From assembly GCA_964017065.1 (NCBI GenBank), contig OZ024787.1, positions 3,934,503 through 3,998,502 on the forward strand: 64,000 bases of DNA, written 5' to 3'. Positions 20,524-32,861 of this stretch are shown here, one piece after another. The notes under the pieces are model-generated. The model was not told the origin of the DNA, searched no databases, and saw only the letters and a list, made by a program, of their open reading frames with translations. This stretch comes from Haliclona indistincta (lineage: Eukaryota; Porifera; Demospongiae; Haplosclerida; Chalinidae). Within the stretch, counting starts at the first letter, position 1. Each line of letters opens with the position of its first letter. The translations under genes were made by a program, and so were the position numbers.

Positions 20524-23500
20524 ATGGCCGACCACAGTGAGCTGCCTTGAGCAGACGGTCGTTATATATACTAACTGCCTTGTTTTGTGTACAGGTACTC
20601 CAAAACTACAGCAGCTGTTGAAGACACTGAAACCATTAGAGAACTGGTTCGTTTTTGGCGTGATACTAGGCGTACCTGTCCCTCAACTGAAGAAGATCGA
20701 GTCATCATACAGCCAGAGAGAGTTGGAGCGATGCAAGATAGACATGCTGCAGTACTGGCTGGAGAACAAGCTGATCCCTACGTGGAAAGAGGTGATACAG
20801 GCGCTGGAACAATCCGATCAACTTGTTCTAGCTGCCCAGGTCAAACATGACTACTTGTGTTCAGCAAGCATTGACAAAGAACAAGGTACATTTATTTCAT
20901 CTACGAAACTTAACCAAAATCATTCTTATTCCGTAGATGAAAACGTGCTTGGTCTAGACACAAATGCTTCCTTGCCGGCAGTGACCCCTCCATCTTCATC
21001 ACACGACCCTTCCCCTGCTCCTTCTTATAATGACACACCTGTCACTTCTCCTCTTTCTTCAACAACCTCATCTGCTGTTTCTCCAGCCGCCACTTCCGAT
21101 GAAGTCAAAGCTGAGATCAGAGCCGACATAGCTGTAGTCAGCAGTCTAAGAGAACTGGAAGGTGCTTTGGGTTTAGTGTTAGTTCGAGTCAAGCGGCTTC
21201 TAATTCTCAACAAGTATGACCTTTCTGATGCTCTGCTATTTCTTGGTCCCATTATTGGTTCTGAAGAATTTATCGGATGTGACAACTTCGGCAAACTAAT
21301 GTGGCAACTACAGCGAGACCACATTGATGTCTTCAATATTTCTATTCTCCAACAACTTGTGGCCTGTTTCGACAATGACGAACTGATCGAAGTGATTAAA
21401 GAATACAATGAGAGGAAGGAGAGCTTTCTCAAGCATACAACCGTTCTGGAATTTCAGCGTGCTGTTGTCAGTAGGGTGGAGCCTATACTAACAATTGGGA
21501 AGGCTTCAGTGACCATCACTATTTCAAGAGAAATGGCATCTCATCAAACCCTCAGAGACATAGAAGAACTAGCGATGGAAGGATTTGAGGAATGTCACAG
21601 AAAATTTATTCATCTACACGCAGAGCCAGGCTCCATAATCATATCCTGGGTCTTTCCCAAGGCGTTAAGTGGCAGGTTGGAACAACTGGCTTATGACAAT
21701 GCTGCCGTTTTCAAGGCCAGTGGAGTGTTGGAAGTAACAGTGGGAGGAAAGAGAGTGTTTCCTTGCACTCAGGACAAGGTGAGCATAAATGTAGAAATGT
21801 GCAAACCATGCATCTCACTACTGTTGTATAATTATTAGGGAGACACGGTAGTGTCTCCCTATGTAGGGTTGAACGATAAAAAAAAATGGCGGCTACATAC
21901 AATGTATTAGCGTTCAAACGCTGATATTTCGCCTGGTGATGAATTTTATACGTCCAAAAACACTTAAATCTGCTATCTGGCGTTGCCCCATCTTACAGTA
22001 GCAAGGAGATTGCTCGAGATTGTTACTAAAGTGACGAACCTGGAAACGGTGAAAATCGAGTTTCGTCATCTTCGTTTTCTTCTTTCTTCTTCTTCTTCTT
22101 CTTTCTTTCTTCCACTCGCCTAGCACCTTTACGTGAGCAGTGCCGAGACCAAAACACCCACGAACAGTCGTGAAATTCTCCTGGCATGTGCCTTTTGAAC
22201 TTAGTTTTTAGCAAAACGGCGATATAAATTCCGCGATTTCTCGATCGTGATCCATTGTCAGCTAAGTGTTAGACGCCATTAATAATTATAGTGATTGCGC
22301 AATACGCACGTGACCAAGCTGTGGTTAGCGCACGTGACCAAGCACAAGCTTGAGTATCGCCACGCCGTATAGATCACGGAGAACACATCAGTATTTGTCT
22401 GGAGTCTTCGAAGAACGGTAAGCTAGCAAGCGCAGAATCACCATTCTGCCTTGCCAGATATTTATAACCGCTGTAAACAAGTGTGGGCGGGGCTCGTATG
22501 CACTGTATTCATGCATGCGTAGGCGAGCTGATATCTACAGCATAAGAATTATCTAGCTACAAGTTTAAAATTGTTAATAATAAAGAAAGCCATCAACAAC
22601 AGGAAAACCAAACCAATGGTGGAAACAAAGATGGCACAGTAATTACATGATATTGAACTGTACTTCACTGAAAAAGAAAAAAAGGACACAAACAAGAAAA
22701 TAAAAAAGATTTCTATCGAAATCAAAAGGATGTAGGGTTGTGAAATCTACCACTGGTCAACAATGTAAACTAACAAGGAACAAGCATGGAATGGTAACAC
22801 GATTGACTTGCTAACAGACCATAGATCCCTACATCAGTGGCTGTACATAAGCTGTCACAAGCTGAATGCACGTCAGGTGTCAGTCAACAGCAACAAGCTA
22901 AGCTGAACTAGCTATAGTCAACTACAGCAGCCACTGATGTAGGGATCTATGGTCTGTTAGCAAGTCAATCGTGTTACCATTCCATGCTTGTTCCTTGTTA
23001 GTTTACATTGTTGACCAGTGGTAGATTTCACAACCCTACATCCTTTTGATTTCGATAGAAATCTTTTTTATTTTCTTTAATAAATATAGGTTAGACAATA
23101 GATTCGAGGTGCCTACAGGATTTAGATCACCACAAAAACCGATGTTTGTAGATGTTCCGAGAGCGCGAGGGCGTCTATTTCGGTTTCCATGGTGAGCTAA
23201 ATCTCGTAGACACAGAATCTATCATCTGAGGTGTTTAGACCATACCTGCGCTTATGCAAACAAAGCGCTCAAGTTAATAGAGAGTCAAGAGACAGCCAGT
23301 CTTCGAATGATGGTAGTGTAAACTCACATAAGTTTTTTGACGACACCATAATTTTTGTTGTGGTTATTAACGATGTGGTTAATTAAAGGTGGTCTAAGTA
23401 AACTCAGCAGAAAACTTAGAACACTTCTGGCTGACCAATCAAATAGCAGAATTACATTGAAGTATGGTCTAATTATGGCAATATTTATCTGTTGTAAATT

Positions 23501-26500
23501 CTGTGCCCTACGCGTAGAATAAGATGACTACTAGGTGACTACAAATAAAACGAAAGCACCATGCGATTTTTTTGCAATTGTGCCTATAAAGCACAGTTGC
23601 CCATCGAATAGCATGGATTTTCCTGTTTTTCTCAGCAGTGTGGCGTTTATGTAGAAACATCGTTCTGTTACTATTATTGTAGCATTGCTAAAACTTCCAT
23701 TTCTGGAATCTTGAGCTCACAGAAGTCTTTGCTGCTGAGTTTTATGCATAAACACGTCGATCATGGACCGCGTTCCTCCGTATTCTTGCAAGCAGCAAGC
23801 TCGTTGTATTTCATGATACGAGTAGCAATCAACATGCCCTTGCTATACTACTAATAACTAATATCGCTCTGTCTGCTGCTTTAGTTTTCCAGAAACACTG
23901 ACCATAGCAACGCGCAGTGTCATGAATATTAGAATATTAATTAGTTGCGAGCGCATGTACAGTCATTCCAGTCCAGTCCACTGATTAGGGACACCCCATG
24001 CACACTAAACACGAGTGAAATAGCTTTCACAGCGTGCTTACACAACTTCTCTAGACCTGCGCTGCTATCCTGTAGTGAAATGCTAACCTATCAGCTTGAC
24101 ATAACTCACGAACAGAGCCTTATAACCAAAATCCTTACAATTCATTTTCAACCAAATATCAACTTTAGCTTGTGTTGCTTGTTTCAGGGCTTAGTTTTCA
24201 GCGAGTGACGAGAAATACTGCCGACAAACAGATACATACACAACACGACTACCATATGCCCCGTGGCTCTGCCCACCGAGGCATAATTAGCAGTTCATAG
24301 CAATTTACGGTATCATTTTTGTAGGATATCGGTGAGAAAGAGAAAAGCAAACTGAAGTTGGTGTATATCGAGTTTTACCAGCAGCTGGTTGAAGCAGTCT
24401 CTGATCCTGGCACATGTCTTTCTCTCACTACTCAGCTCCATTCCACCAGTCTGTTGTCAGAGGAGAAGAAAGCAGTTTTGAGCTCCGGTTTGGCTAGTGG
24501 CAGCTCGTTCCTGAAACGTTTGGGAGTGGAAGAAGAGCCTCACCTAGTGAATGTGCTGATGGAGAAGATGTTAGAAGTTAAACAGCTGCAGACACTATCA
24601 GAAGATATGAGTGATTGGCTGAGTATGTCATAGAAAAGTATCACTTAAAGTGACAATGCATATGGCATCAAAATTAACATAACTACTTCAAATTTTCACC
24701 TAGTAAGGTACTATTGTTTTTGTAGGAGGAAGTGACAGAGAAAAACAAACACATTATGAGAGCGTAGGTGAGTATGTTCGTACAGTATACTGATGCCTTG
24801 CTTATACTGACGTCAGTCACTTTTAGGTGTATATTGTTTTCGGTTAACACATTTTTCACACAGAACGACAGCAGCTTTTGGCAGAAAATAAGAAACTAGC
24901 CAGCGATAAGGCTGACTTACTAAAGAGGATACAATGTTATGAGGATGACCTCAAAAGAGCTAATGAATGTGAGAAGCGATTATTTAGCGATAAAGGCGAT
25001 GTTTGATGCTATCGAACTGTTTTAGTGTTGAGAATGAGGGAAAAGGCTATTACAGGCATGATGTCAGCACGAGGTAGATATACTGATGTGGAGGAGAGAG
25101 AGAAGAGGATAAATCTATTGAAAAAAGTACCTAGAACACAGTAACTGTGTATGCTTACTGACTCTGTGCTTAATATAATGTAGGAGTTAGAAGAACTGAG
25201 AATGAAGGGAATAGATAAGTAAGTAATACATGTAGTGTAAAACATCATGTGATTACTTTTGTGGTAGTCTTTTGTCTAGAGAAGTTGACGGATTGAAAAG
25301 CAAACTTGCATCCATGACCGATGAGCTCGATAAGGCTATAAAGAGCAATGCCGAGGTATAATACATTCCTATGTAATCTTGATGCTTAAATTTGCAATGT
25401 ACAGCTTTCTTCTCAAATTTTGGAAAGGGATGAGAAGATCAATGAATTAAGAGCTAGGTGAGCTTAAAAACTTCGTACATATACATTTTGCAAACTATTA
25501 TGCACAGACTAGAGCAAGACATTAGTACGTCATTACATACAGAATCAGCTGAGTTAGGTGTACATGTACCAGCTTCCCAGGTATAGCAAGAATGTTCTGA
25601 TTTCAATGATTTTGAGTGCTACGTGATGTTGCAGATTGATGATCGTAATGAGAACAGTGGAACAGTAGCACAAGTAGAAGTAGATGATGAAAATCATGAG
25701 GAATTCGAAAAACCGTCTCTTGAAAGCAAACTGGAGGAGGAAAAAAGAAAGTTTGAAGCTGAAATGCAAAGAATGTATGAGCTAAAGCTAAATGAGGTAA
25801 ACCCTAGGCTAATACAGTAGCTTTTGTGTACCAGGAGCGCATATAAATGCGCTCCTGTGTGTACCAATTGAATCTTATTTCATCAAAATCAATTCTTGCC
25901 AAAATTGTCTTCTGTGCATTGCAAAGTTACTGTATTTTTAATTTTATCAAATATTTAGTTTGTGATTTGATGGCACACGTATATTAGGTCTCCTATCTAT
26001 CATAGTATCACTTAATAGTTTAGCTGTATTGCTGTACAAGTTACATGTGACTTTTCTCCAGATGTCACTTGACAGCAAGCGTGAAGGAGAAAAATATGCC
26101 ACCGAAATGCAAAGATTAATGGATGAACTCAAGCTGAGTGAGGTATAGCAACTGTATGTTCATTCATATGTATAGCAGTCATGCATGCATGCAATACATA
26201 TTCAGGGCATAACTAGGATTTATAAATCTACGAGGCGTGAAAATATCTCCTGAAAATCATGTAGGACTGCCTCGTGGCAAAATGGCAATCAAAATGCACA
26301 GTCTAATAGCTGCCTATCCTACAAGAGCTGGAGATCCATAGGCTGCATGTAGCTAGTGGTATGTAAGATAATTTTCGCCAAAAATCAGAAGGCAAGCTTC
26401 CCTGCCTCACAGTATAGTTATGCTACTGCATGTTCTATTCTGAGCAGTCTTTTATGAACATTAATGGTTCTAAGAACCGACTAATTGTCCTCTACTTCAC

Positions 26501-29500
26501 ATGTAGCTGTTACTTTCATAAACCAGGAAGCATGAAAATAGATCTTAACAATTAACTTAATAATGATAATTATGGATTGTATTTTCGATTCAAATAACAC
26601 TGCATAATTACTTTATGGGATAGTAACTGTTATGCAGCAAAATACGAGTGAAGCTGTGTGCTTCACAAGATCACAGCTTGCCTTGTGTATTAACATTTTT
26701 TTGTAGAGTAAATTGGAGATTATGAGACATGAATTGTTTCAGAAAAGAGAACTTGAAAGGCAAGAGCAGAGTAATACCAGTGAAATTATGGAGTTGGAAA
26801 AGAGAAGTCCACCAGATTTAAATGTAGACCAACCATCTGTGTTTTCTCCGCCACTTAAAGATGATGATAAGCAAGAAAAGATGATGGAAAGGGATGTCGA
26901 TCCCTCAGATCTACTACCTATCCCGCTCTTTATTCTTGGAGACAACAATGCACTTCGTCAAGAACTGTTTCATATTCTTGCATCACCTGATGCATCAGAA
27001 TCATCCGAAGGTGATATTGAGTTCAGAAAAAGTAGCTTGTTGAAAGGCTTCACTACTTCCCACAAGTACATGCAACGTCAAGAGATCTCTGTGAAGCTAT
27101 CTGAATCTGAAGTTCGGTCCTATTCTCAATACCATACTAAAAATCCAATTTATCTAACCCAGGACACTTTATCACGGCAACAGTTCATCCTCCATGTTCC
27201 AACGCAGGATCTGGACCCGCAAATGGTGCACATCTACTTCAAATCCAGTGGTCCCTATCTGATAGTTATTAGTTTGGAAGATCTTGTTAAGAATCCTCTT
27301 AGCCAGTATAGTAAATTGTTCTACTGGGTAAACCTGATACACACATACATCGGTTCCGAGAAGACTAAGCGAATGATTATTGTTGGAATGTACAGCAGAT
27401 CAAGAATTAACGAGGATGATCTTCTAAAGAGCTTAGATTTGATGAACAAGATTCTACAGCAGTACAGCCAAGCAGTGAGACTGCCAATACAAGACCGAGG
27501 GTTCGTGTTTAAGTTTGACAGAGAAGACAGAGCTCATTGTTGCCAAGATTTGTTTTCCTCTATAGTCCACTGTCTCACAATACTTCGACAGTCAGCATAC
27601 AATTATGATAACAGGCTATATATGAGCATTTTCGAACCCTTCCAATCGTTTCATAAGATCGCTTCAAAAATTGCATTAAACCACGATGGTAAAGTCATAG
27701 AAAGAAAGGAAGAGGTATGTCAGTGGTACTATGAATTAACTCAGAAGCATGTACCACAGCACTATTACGAGACACTAATGGCTTACTCCCCTGTCTGCAT
27801 CTCTAAAGGCTGTGAAGGTGGGTTTGTCATACAAGTGCCATAGTAATGTAGAAATAGTTTTTGGCCATGACAAATTTTTTATTCAAGTTCACGTATAAAA
27901 ATTCTTACCCTATAATGTGTGGGCATTATGCTAAGATTTTCTTAATTTTTATGTGCAAAAATTCTACGGTCATATAGTATTTTCCTTCATCTATATATCC
28001 ATACCTCATCTCTAGGTTGTCTACTCACTCCATCGCTTATTCCTGATCTTCTCTCCTGTGCCGCAAATCTCTCTAAGTTTGACAAGCAAGTGCTCAATGA
28101 TCCTAATATCAGCAATGATCTACCCATAGTCAGCACCAACATGCTCAAATGGTGTTTCAACCAACTCCAGCCCGGCTCAAGCAATTTTGAATTCCTTCTC
28201 TGGTGGATGGAAAAGCTCAACTTGATCTATAATATTGGTCTTGTTAGAAAAGACGTGAAGTTGTTTGTCCCATATTTAGACATGTCTGACCGCCCCCCTT
28301 ACCAGTGGGACAAGCAGTATATCAGCATGATGTTCCAAGATTCGGTCACAATCTATGCTCAGTTTTCTGACAACCTGCCAACAACAATTCATCTTTTCCA
28401 CCGGGTCATAGCTCAATTGCTTCGCAGTATAATAAATAATGGTTTGCAGCAATGTACTTGCTTCGTAACACAGAAAATCCCCGAAGCTGTTTTACCGCTG
28501 TACGACAACGACCAACAAGAATTCCTGTGTGAGGTGTGGGTGAGATATCGAGCAGTGCAGAACATCATGGAGTTCCAGGCCGTGTGAGTGTTTGGTCATG
28601 TTCTGTTTTTTACTATTCATACATGTAATTGTTCAATAGTGTAATATTATTTTTTTAATCTTAGGAAAGTCCAGAGCAAGTTTAAGCTACTCAAAACTCT
28701 TGAGAGAGAGTTGTCTCAAGCTTATATTGGTTCTTTATATTACAACAAGGGCATTGACTTCAATAGAGCCGTCAGCTTCCACATCCCTGGGAGCACCATC
28801 AGTGAGACAAATCCTTATCTTTGTCAGCTAGCTCAGTTAGAGTCGTCAATGGACAAAATGAGCGATCACTTGGTGGCTACTACCAAGCTGACTGAGCCAG
28901 GCAACAGGCAGATAACACCAGTAATGAGAGAATGGTGTGTCCCTGAGACTACAGTGGTAAGCAGGACGTAAAAATTGATTCTAATTAAGTTTCATAGCTA
29001 CATCAGAAGTATTTGTTGTATAATTTTTATCGACTCGGATTAAACATGCACCAACTTTCATATTTATACATGTAACTCTTCCTAGAAATGGTGATAATGA
29101 TTTTTTTTTAATTTAGCTTCCTCCAGATCTACATATGAGTCTCAGCAAGAAGTCAGTATCTACTCCAGTGCCACAATGGACACCCCCTCCATACAGATCC
29201 CCTAATGCACTTGTGGAGAAGAAGGTAAGGTTATTGGAAATAGAGGCAAGAAATCCCTTTGCATGTTAAATCAGGACAGTTCCTTAGACTTGTGGGTCTG
29301 AAGGATGTCCGGATAGAGGGTTCCACTGTATACATCAATTTTTCTGTTGTACTGAGCTGTGATAACGTCGCAAACACTTCGTACAGCACAATGATGACTG
29401 GTGCTTCGCATATATAGTACAATCACAAGCATACGGTGTAGCGTAACGCAGGGTTCAACAGGTTCGAGCCAAATACTTAGTATGGATTATGACAGAGGGA

Positions 29501-30032
29501 CCAGAGAAGAAGAGTGACAAAATAGAAGGAGCAGTGTCTATATATATATACCAATATGACAAAACTACAGTAAACAATATCAGAGACGTGTAGGCATGTG
29601 ACAATCGACAAGGCTCGTATTATTAACAATGTAGAGTAGTATTGATACAATACAGTAGAGAATGAGGTCAACTCTCCACATACGGTACACATTACAACAT
29701 TCTAAAGTGTTAGTATAGAAATGTGATGAAGTTATTTTCTGTTATAGCTTCCTGCTGACATGTTTATCAACTTCACTCATAAGTTGAATGTTGAGTTGAA
29801 GTGGGCAGACCTTGGACTCAGACTAAACCTACTAAGAGCCGATGAAGTGGAAAAACTGAAATCAAAACTGCATGTCGACAAAGGAGCCTATGTTCTGCAG
29901 TTATGGACAGACAGTCATCTCACATATCAAGATCTGTTCAATGGTCTGCAGTACATCCGTTGCTATCATGAAGCTGAGCAGGTGGAACAAATAGCCAAGG
30001 AAACATTTGAGCTTCAACAAACCATAGTCTAA
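20524..30032 (+). CDS. Death-domain / coiled-coil / Roc-COR-like multidomain protein
   Basis: About 17 exons, roughly 1,530 residues: 20524-20536, 20595-21778, 24325-24622, 24726-24767, 24864-24968, 25026-25126, 25184-25218, 25268 (or 25280)-25356, 25405-25457, 25508-25580, 25635-25796, 26062-26142, 26707-27817, 28016-28583, 28665-28956, 29117-29224, 29748-30032. Phases agree across the junctions. The 13-nt first exon gives MADH, joined to STPKLQQLLKTLKPLENWFV, a death domain (to about residue 95). A Ser/Pro linker, a helical block, and a small domain ending SIIISWVFPKALSG follow (to about 395). Next come a helical CARD-like exon and a series of short coiled-coil exons. From 26.9 kb a Roc-like segment (LFILGDNNALRQEL, YLIVISLEDLV, MIIVGMYSR) leads to a COR-like segment (LLWWMEKLNLI, FVPYLDMSD). 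A C-terminal death-like fold (WADLGLRLNLLRADEVEKLK) closes the protein. The P-loop GxxxxGK[ST] is not conserved. Likely an intracellular signalling scaffold; function unknown. Confidence 0.75.
22079..22108 (+). repeat. TTC-rich microsatellite in an intron
   Basis: ttcttctttcttcttcttct tract within the large second intron of the death-domain gene. Confidence 0.8.
22694..23077. mobile_element. 150-bp inverted repeat with 84-bp loop
   Basis: Arms 22694-22843 and 22928-23077 are reverse complements along their whole length by eye (ends aagaaaataaaaaagatttc, inner ends cagtggctg/cagccactg). The near-absence of mismatches implies recent insertion or active correction. The outer end also occurs near 10548. 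It lies in intron 2 of the death-domain gene and its transcript would form about 150 bp of double-stranded RNA. Confidence 0.8.
23937..24286 (-). mobile_element. Family-A element, copy 4 (reverse)
   Basis: The right boundary ctctgcccaccgaggcataa is the reverse complement of the family-A left end, and the interior (gctatcctgtagtgaaatgc; agcgagtgacgagaaatact) matches the other copies in reverse. It ends about 40 bp before the exon at 24325. The left boundary is uncertain. Confidence 0.55.
29268..29335 (+). mobile_element. Diverged fragment of the family-C element
   Basis: ggacagttccttagacttgt ... gatgtccggatagagggttc cactgta resembles one half of the elements at 37526-37684 and 63587-63752. 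It lies in the last intron of the death-domain gene. Confidence 0.4.
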
Positions 30033-30470
30033 GAATTAGTCCATTTCCTGTGATCTTGTTCAGCCTTGGAATGTATGTACTTTATTATAATGAATTGAAT
30101 TTGAATCAGGTGTATGGTATAAAATTGCTGTATGTGTGAGCGCACGGATATGGTTGACTGATGGCCTAGTAGGTACTAGGCTAGATTGACTGAATATTTC
30201 TATAACACTTTCATTGTGCATAAATCTAAGGGCTACCTGATATCAAGTGTTATTACTGTATCAACCACAGCATCACATGATTAGACCACAGTTTTCAAAT
30301 CAAAAACATAAGCAGTAGAGACAAATATTTATTATTGCAAATGGCTGCCAGCAAGAATCGACTCAAAAACTACAACACGCACAAACTCCCTTGTTATGAT
30401 CAGTTATAACTCCCTCGAATACTGCAATCTCATTGGTCAGAATAGACTTAAAATGTTATAATGAATATTA
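30033..30470. other. Shared 3' flank of two convergent genes
   Basis: Convergent 3' ends of the death-domain gene (+) and RRN3 (-). AT-rich, with a possible polyadenylation signal aataaatattt-like (acaaatatttattattgc) near 30320 for either strand; no gene seen. Confidence 0.4.
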
Positions 30471-32782
30471 CTATGGTGACGTTACACTATGTACAAGTGA
30501 GTCCATGGATGAAGGTGTGAATGATGAGGGGGTGTGGCTATGATAGGTAACCCCTTCCTAGATAAGCACAGTAGAGTAAGCACACTGATAGTATAATGCT
30601 GACCTTGTCTTCGACAGTGGTCTCCTCCCACTCCTGGTAATGCTGGACTATCATCGCAGTAGAACTAAAGAAGACAAAATGCATAATAATCATTTTTAAT
30701 ATCACACTAGTTAGCAATTATATTGTACTAGAGTTGGTATCCTTCCGGAGTGTTTAGCAGTTAAATTTATAAAATTAAGCTTTTTGTTCAAACTGCAGAA
30801 TTTAAGTCGTTTATAGTGCTATAAATCATGATTCATGACGTTGGTCGCTGCTTATCTGCTCACCTCGCTCTGCCCAAGCGCTCGCCTGCTACGACCCGGT
30901 CACGCTGGACACACCCTAGCCTCGTCCCCAGGCTCTCCGTGGGTGTGGCTCGATTGCGTGGGTGTTGGGAGGAGAGCCTGGTATATACTGCTTGCGCATG
31001 CGCTAGTTTGCCTTGGAATTCCAAGGCTCCGGTTATTTTTCGTAAACGGCCGTGTTACATTACGTCGTCAGACCACACCTCTAGCTGAACAACTCTAAAT
31101 GTGTGAAGACGAGTAGTAGACGACGAGTTTGACTTTGAGAAAGCGCTGAAATACGCACTAGAGTGCACTGGAAACCATGGAATGAGTCCCAAGCCGGAGC
31201 AAGTCACTGCAATTGGCGCGGTGTACGATAAAAACGATGTCTTCTCTAGTGTCTCCGCTCGCCCAACGCACTTCATGCAGACGTGTTGTGGTAGCCCATC
31301 ATCAATCGCCACAGACACGAGTAGCAGCTCGCTATGTCTGGTACTCCACTGTTGATGTTCACGCCTTTTGCCTGCCAGTGAAATACATGATATAAGATCG
31401 AGAGACACGCCTATAGCGTTACGTAAATTTATACAGGATGTAAATTCAACGCCGTCATCAATAAAAAAACACGTGCTTTTTATTGAAAAACTAGTGCATG
31501 CGCGAGCAGTGGATACCAGGCTCTCCTTCCAACACCCACGCAATCAAGCCACACCCACGGAGAGCCTGGGGACGAGGCTAGCCTTTAATATTAGAAGTGA
31601 ACATGTGACGTGTACCAAGAGCTACAGGTACACGTTAATGTGTAAATCGTAAGGACCCTAATAACTAATTTATCAGGGAGGCTGAGAAAATGGGCTGCAT
31701 GTAGTAATCTCACCGTTTCAAGCAGTATGGGTCAAATGGGAAAAAGCACTCCAGTATAGCAGCTGCTGCAGGTTCACTGGTAGAAGTGTTCCCTTTTGTT
31801 AGCACGACTCTTTTGTTTTCCTCCATAATGGTGTAACAAAAAGCTATTTCATGCTTGCTGTAAGAATACAACGATGCAGCAGATTCTGCAGAGCATTCTC
31901 ACTATACCTTGCAACAGCAGCAAACATCTCAACAACAGATGGTAGACAAATCTGCAATGATCAAGTTAATAACTATTAATTAACTAGCTAGAGCCTTACC
32001 TTCAACGGGTTAAGCTGAGAAGTGATCAATCGCTCGAAATTAAGCTGTCTCAAAAATTGATGACCTACAGCAAATAAATTTTTATGTTTATTATGCAGCT
32101 GTGTGTAAATACTGACCTCCCTCCATTTCTAATAGACTGCGATGTCTGAACACAAATACATAAAACACTGCTTGACACAGAGAATAAAACACGGAGTATT
32201 TGTCAGCGTCAGGTTTGTGTAGTCCACCACCAAGATGATCCAGGTAGCTATGAATTGTATGTGACAGTGTGTTTGAGAAATGATTCATCTCTCACCTCAT
32301 CAGCCATTGCATCATAATACTGAGACAGAGCTTAGCAGAGCTGTTATAAACAAGAAAATTATCACACTATGACATGTTCGTATGAACTTGAGCACATTAT
32401 GTTACTTACCTGGTGGAGACAAACTTGGCACGAGCTATAAAACTGGCAATGTAGCCAGCTGAGACGCGACGAATTACAGCTAGAGAGAGACAGAGAGAGA
32501 GTGAGAGAGAGATAAATGTGTAGGAACCACTGGTGACCCTACAACATTGATGATGGCTACTGGCAGCGAAAGGAAGGACGTACACAGGAGTTAGTATCCC
32601 TCCCCAAACAAGGCAAACCTACAACTAGGGTGAACTGAAGTATCAAAATAAGCGAAGTATCAAAAACTATGAAGGATCAGCAGGTAAACCCAATGCCATC
32701 ATTATGATGCACCTTTTTGACTCATGAGCCTGCATGCGTCACTAGGCAATGGGCTAGAGAGAGAGGGAAGGAGGGAGGGAGG

Positions 32783-32861
<79 letters not shown>

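Noticed and set aside
27987..28220. Minus-strand ORF over the COR-like exon
   Set aside because: Antisense to an exon whose sense frame joins its neighbours with correct phases.
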